A DNA stretch of 14,511 bases from Ruminococcaceae bacterium UBA7217 (GTDB taxonomy: Bacteria > Bacillota > Clostridia > Oscillospirales > Acutalibacteraceae): the NCBI GenBank assembly GCA_002490425.1, contig DKTZ01000028.1, positions 1 to 14,511 of the forward strand, written 5' to 3'. Position 1 is the first letter of the stretch. Each line of letters opens with the position of its first letter. A program made the translations under genes and the position numbers. Below are positions 12,884 through 14,511 of this stretch, in pieces. The notes under the pieces are model-generated. The model saw only the letters and a list, made by a program, of their open reading frames with translations, was not told the origin of the DNA and did not search any database.

Positions 12884-14394
12884 TTCCGTTTTTTCCTTTC
12901 AAGAAGCTGTTTTCGGTCAATTTTTCCGTTTTTCGTCAAAGGAAAAGAATCAATATTTATAAGCGAAGACGGTATCATAAAAACGGGTAATTTCTCTTTA
13001 AGAGATGAGTAAAGCTCTTTTTTATCCATATTGCCGATATAGAAGCCGTAAAGCTTTTGCTTTTCTCCGTCAAATACGGCGCAACAGCGTTCAACGCCCT
13101 GAATAGCAGAAACTGCCCGTTCAATCTCTTCAAGCTCTATTCTGTGACCCATATATTTAATTTGAAAATCTTTTCTGCCGCAGAACATAAGCTCTCCCTC
13201 GGCGGTGTACTGCGCTAAATCGCCGGTTCGGTAAATCCTTTCGGGATAAAGCTTATTCAGCGGATTTACGGGAAAAGACGCCGCAGTCTGCTCAGGATTA
13301 TTGTAATATCCTAAAGCCAACGCCGTTCCTCGAACGCAGATTTCACCTGTTTCGCCTGTGTTTGTAACTTCAGTGTTGTTTTCGTTCAGTAAAAATACAT
13401 GTTCATTCGAAAACGCCTTACCTATAGGTATTCCGCCTGAGTAATCGGCATTTCTGTCTATTATGTGATATGTACAGTTGCATGTAATTTCCGTAGGACC
13501 GTACAAATTTACAAACTGTGTGTCCGGCAAATGCTCCATCCACGATTTCAAGTGCTTATACGGCATAACCTCTCCGCTGAAAAGCACACGGCGGACACTG
13601 TTCGGCGTACGGTAGTCAAGACCGTGAAAAGTACTGATAAGGCAAAGCGCCGAAACAGCCCAAATCATAGTAGTCACATTATGGTCGCAAATAAAATCAA
13701 GCAGTAACGCCGGCTGTGAGAAAAGGTGTTTCGGGATAATAACAATCGTTGCCGCTTGGCGAAGCGAAGAGTAAATATCCTTAACGGAAACGTCAAAATC
13801 AAACGGAGCCTGATTGCCGATTATATCGGTTTCGTCTATGTTAAAGAGCGGTGCAAAAACCTCAATAAAGTCAAGCACACTTCGCTGGCTTACAACAACA
13901 CCTTTCGGCACACCCGTTGAGCCTGATGTAAAGTTTGCGTAAAGAGGGTCTGTGTCAATAGCCTTACTGCGAATTTTACTGAGAAGCTCCAAATCCTCTT
14001 GCGAGGCAATTAACCCGTTCAGCATAAGGATACGGTCTTTTTCAATTAAACTCTCAGCAAGCGGCAGATGTTCTTCATCGGTAATTATATACTCTGCCTG
14101 CAAAACAGACTGAATCTGTAAAAGACGGTTTACGGGTAAATCGGGGCTAAGATTCACATAAAAGCAACCCGCCTGAACAATCCCTAAAAATGTAACGAGT
14201 GCGTCTGCGCTTTTTTCCAAAAGCACCGCAACCGGTTTGTTAATTTCTGTTTTATTTGCAACAGCTGTTCCTATCCGCCGTGAAACCGACAGCAATTGGG
14301 AATAAGTGTAGCTTTTATGCTCATCAATAACTGCTGTTTTTTCAGGATAGTTCACTGCGTCAAAATCTAAATACTCAAGTATGTTTTTTTTCAA
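12880..14394 (-). CDS. Amino acid adenylation enzyme (DltA/NRPS A-domain-like)
   Basis: This 504-residue stand-alone adenylation enzyme has the standard core motifs: FTSGSTGVPKG (155-165, A3), NQAPFDFDVSVKDIY (194-208, A4), NLYGPTE (296-302, A5), YRTGDL (388-393, A7), GRKDFQIKYMGHRIE (406-420, A8) and NGKIDR (489-494, A10) with Lys491. A4 resembles DltA (FDxSVxDIY); Asp201 would bind the substrate amino group. Lys205 takes the place of a Met in DltA and faces the pocket in NRPS A domains, so an acidic or otherwise non-alanine substrate is possible. It activates an amino acid as adenylate and loads the ACP at 11447-11680. The only suitable start is TTG 14394, with GGAGGGAGG 12 nt upstream, a longer spacing than usual. 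First gene of the operon. Confidence 0.92.
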   Translation of the reverse strand: MKKNILEYLDFDAVNYPEKTAVIDEHKSYTYSQLLSVSRRIGTAVANKTEINKPVAVLLEKSADALVTFLGIVQAGCFYVNLSPDLPVNRLLQIQSVLQAEYIITDEEHLPLAESLIEKDRILMLNGLIASQEDLELLSKIRSKAIDTDPLYANFTSGSTGVPKGVVVSQRSVLDFIEVFAPLFNIDETDIIGNQAPFDFDVSVKDIYSSLRQAATIVIIPKHLFSQPALLLDFICDHNVTTMIWAVSALCLISTFHGLDYRTPNSVRRVLFSGEVMPYKHLKSWMEHLPDTQFVNLYGPTEITCNCTYHIIDRNADYSGGIPIGKAFSNEHVFLLNENNTEVTNTGETGEICVRGTALALGYYNNPEQTAASFPVNPLNKLYPERIYRTGDLAQYTAEGELMFCGRKDFQIKYMGHRIELEEIERAVSAIQGVERCCAVFDGEKQKLYGFYIGNMDKKELYSSLKEKLPVFMIPSSLINIDSFPLTKNGKIDRKQLLERKKRK

Positions 14395-14406
14395 ATTTTT
14401 CGGTTT

Positions 14407-14415
14407 CCTCCCTCC
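14407..14415 (-). promoter_or_regulatory. Ribosome binding site for the TTG-initiated adenylation gene
   Basis: On the minus strand GGAGGGAGG precedes TTG 14394 by 12 nt. No ATG or GTG is closer in frame, so TTG is the best start. A strong site combined with a weak start codon and long spacing could tune expression of the operon. Confidence 0.65.
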
Positions 14416-14431
14416 GTTTTAACGTAATGCC

Positions 14432-14440
14432 ATTTTAACA
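14432..14440 (-). promoter_or_regulatory. Extended -10 promoter of the Dlt-like operon
   Basis: The minus strand reads TGTTAAAAT, that is TGn plus TAAAAT (-10 at 14432-14437, TG at 14439-14440). The -35 position (about 14455-14460) reads AGACAA, a poor match to TTGACA. An extended -10 with weak -35 fits an activator-dependent promoter. Transcription would start near 14425, about 30 nt before the TTG start codon. Confidence 0.5.
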
Positions 14441-14460
14441 TAACATAACAAAAAGTTGTC

Positions 14461-14488
14461 TTAAAAAATCATTAAGGTTTTATTAAGA
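14461..14488 (-). promoter_or_regulatory. Candidate OmpR/PhoB-family response-regulator site (three 11-bp direct repeats)
   Basis: TTAA tetramers begin at 14461, 14472 and 14483, exactly 11 bp apart; read on the minus strand they are CTTAAT, CTTAAT and TTTAAG, each followed by 5 bp. They lie directly upstream of the weak -35 position. Direct repeats with 11-bp period next to -35 are typical for OmpR-family activators, which regulate dlt operons in several Gram-positive bacteria. The AT-rich background makes chance a real alternative. Confidence 0.4.
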
Positions 14489-14511
14489 ATATCATACGGT
14501 ATTTGTATTAT

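Noticed and set aside
8557..14394. Calling the operon a standard dltABCD D-alanylation operon
   Set aside because: An extra decarboxylase, a different residue in the A4 pocket region and a short diverged DltD-like protein make D-alanine an unsafe assignment, so dlt symbols were withheld.

Overview
The window looks like chromosomal DNA from a low- to mid-GC Gram-positive gut anaerobe of the Clostridia (Oscillospiraceae/Ruminococcaceae-like). This rests on strong GGAGG-type ribosome binding sites, an oxygen-independent radical SAM sulfatase maturase, a DltA/B/C/D-like cluster and GC-rich hairpin elements of a kind common in such genomes. The genus cannot be fixed from sequence reading alone. 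No tRNA, rRNA, CRISPR array, transposase or phage gene was seen.

The left third (1-5002, + strand) is one tight five-gene operon behind a good sigma-A-type promoter and ending at a strong intrinsic terminator. Its order is SCP2-like protein, class III PLP aminotransferase, split transketolase N half, transketolase C half, SCP2-like protein. Two different lipid-carrier-like proteins bracket a C2-transferring ThDP enzyme and a transaminase. I know of no standard pathway with this set. Transketolase plus transaminase chemistry on a long-chain aldehyde would formally give a 2-amino-1,3-diol, the head group of a sphingoid base. That is a hypothesis only.

The middle (5003-8496) holds a convergent intergenic region with two degenerate palindromic elements. 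A minus-strand pair follows: an anaerobic sulfatase-maturating enzyme and a five-helix membrane-anchored Cys-type sulfatase. They have their own promoter and a hairpin-rich leader of about 165 nt.

The right half (8497-14511, minus strand) is a Dlt-like operon: adenylation enzyme, fold-III PLP decarboxylase, acyl carrier protein, MBOAT acyltransferase, SGNH/DltD-like protein and a small unknown protein, closed by a terminator. The decarboxylase sits between the loading enzyme and the carrier protein and has no place in ordinary D-alanylation. The cluster may therefore put a decarboxylated amino acid (GABA, beta-alanine or lysine would still have a carboxyl to activate) on a cell-surface polymer, with an ACP-bound decarboxylation like BtrK of butirosin biosynthesis as one route. 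Its promoter has an extended -10 preceded by three TTAA boxes spaced exactly 11 bp, the pattern of an OmpR/PhoB-family response-regulator site.

The sulfatase pair and the Dlt-like operon are both predicted to act on extracellular polymers and may belong to one surface-modification locus. The left operon appears to be a separate metabolic unit.
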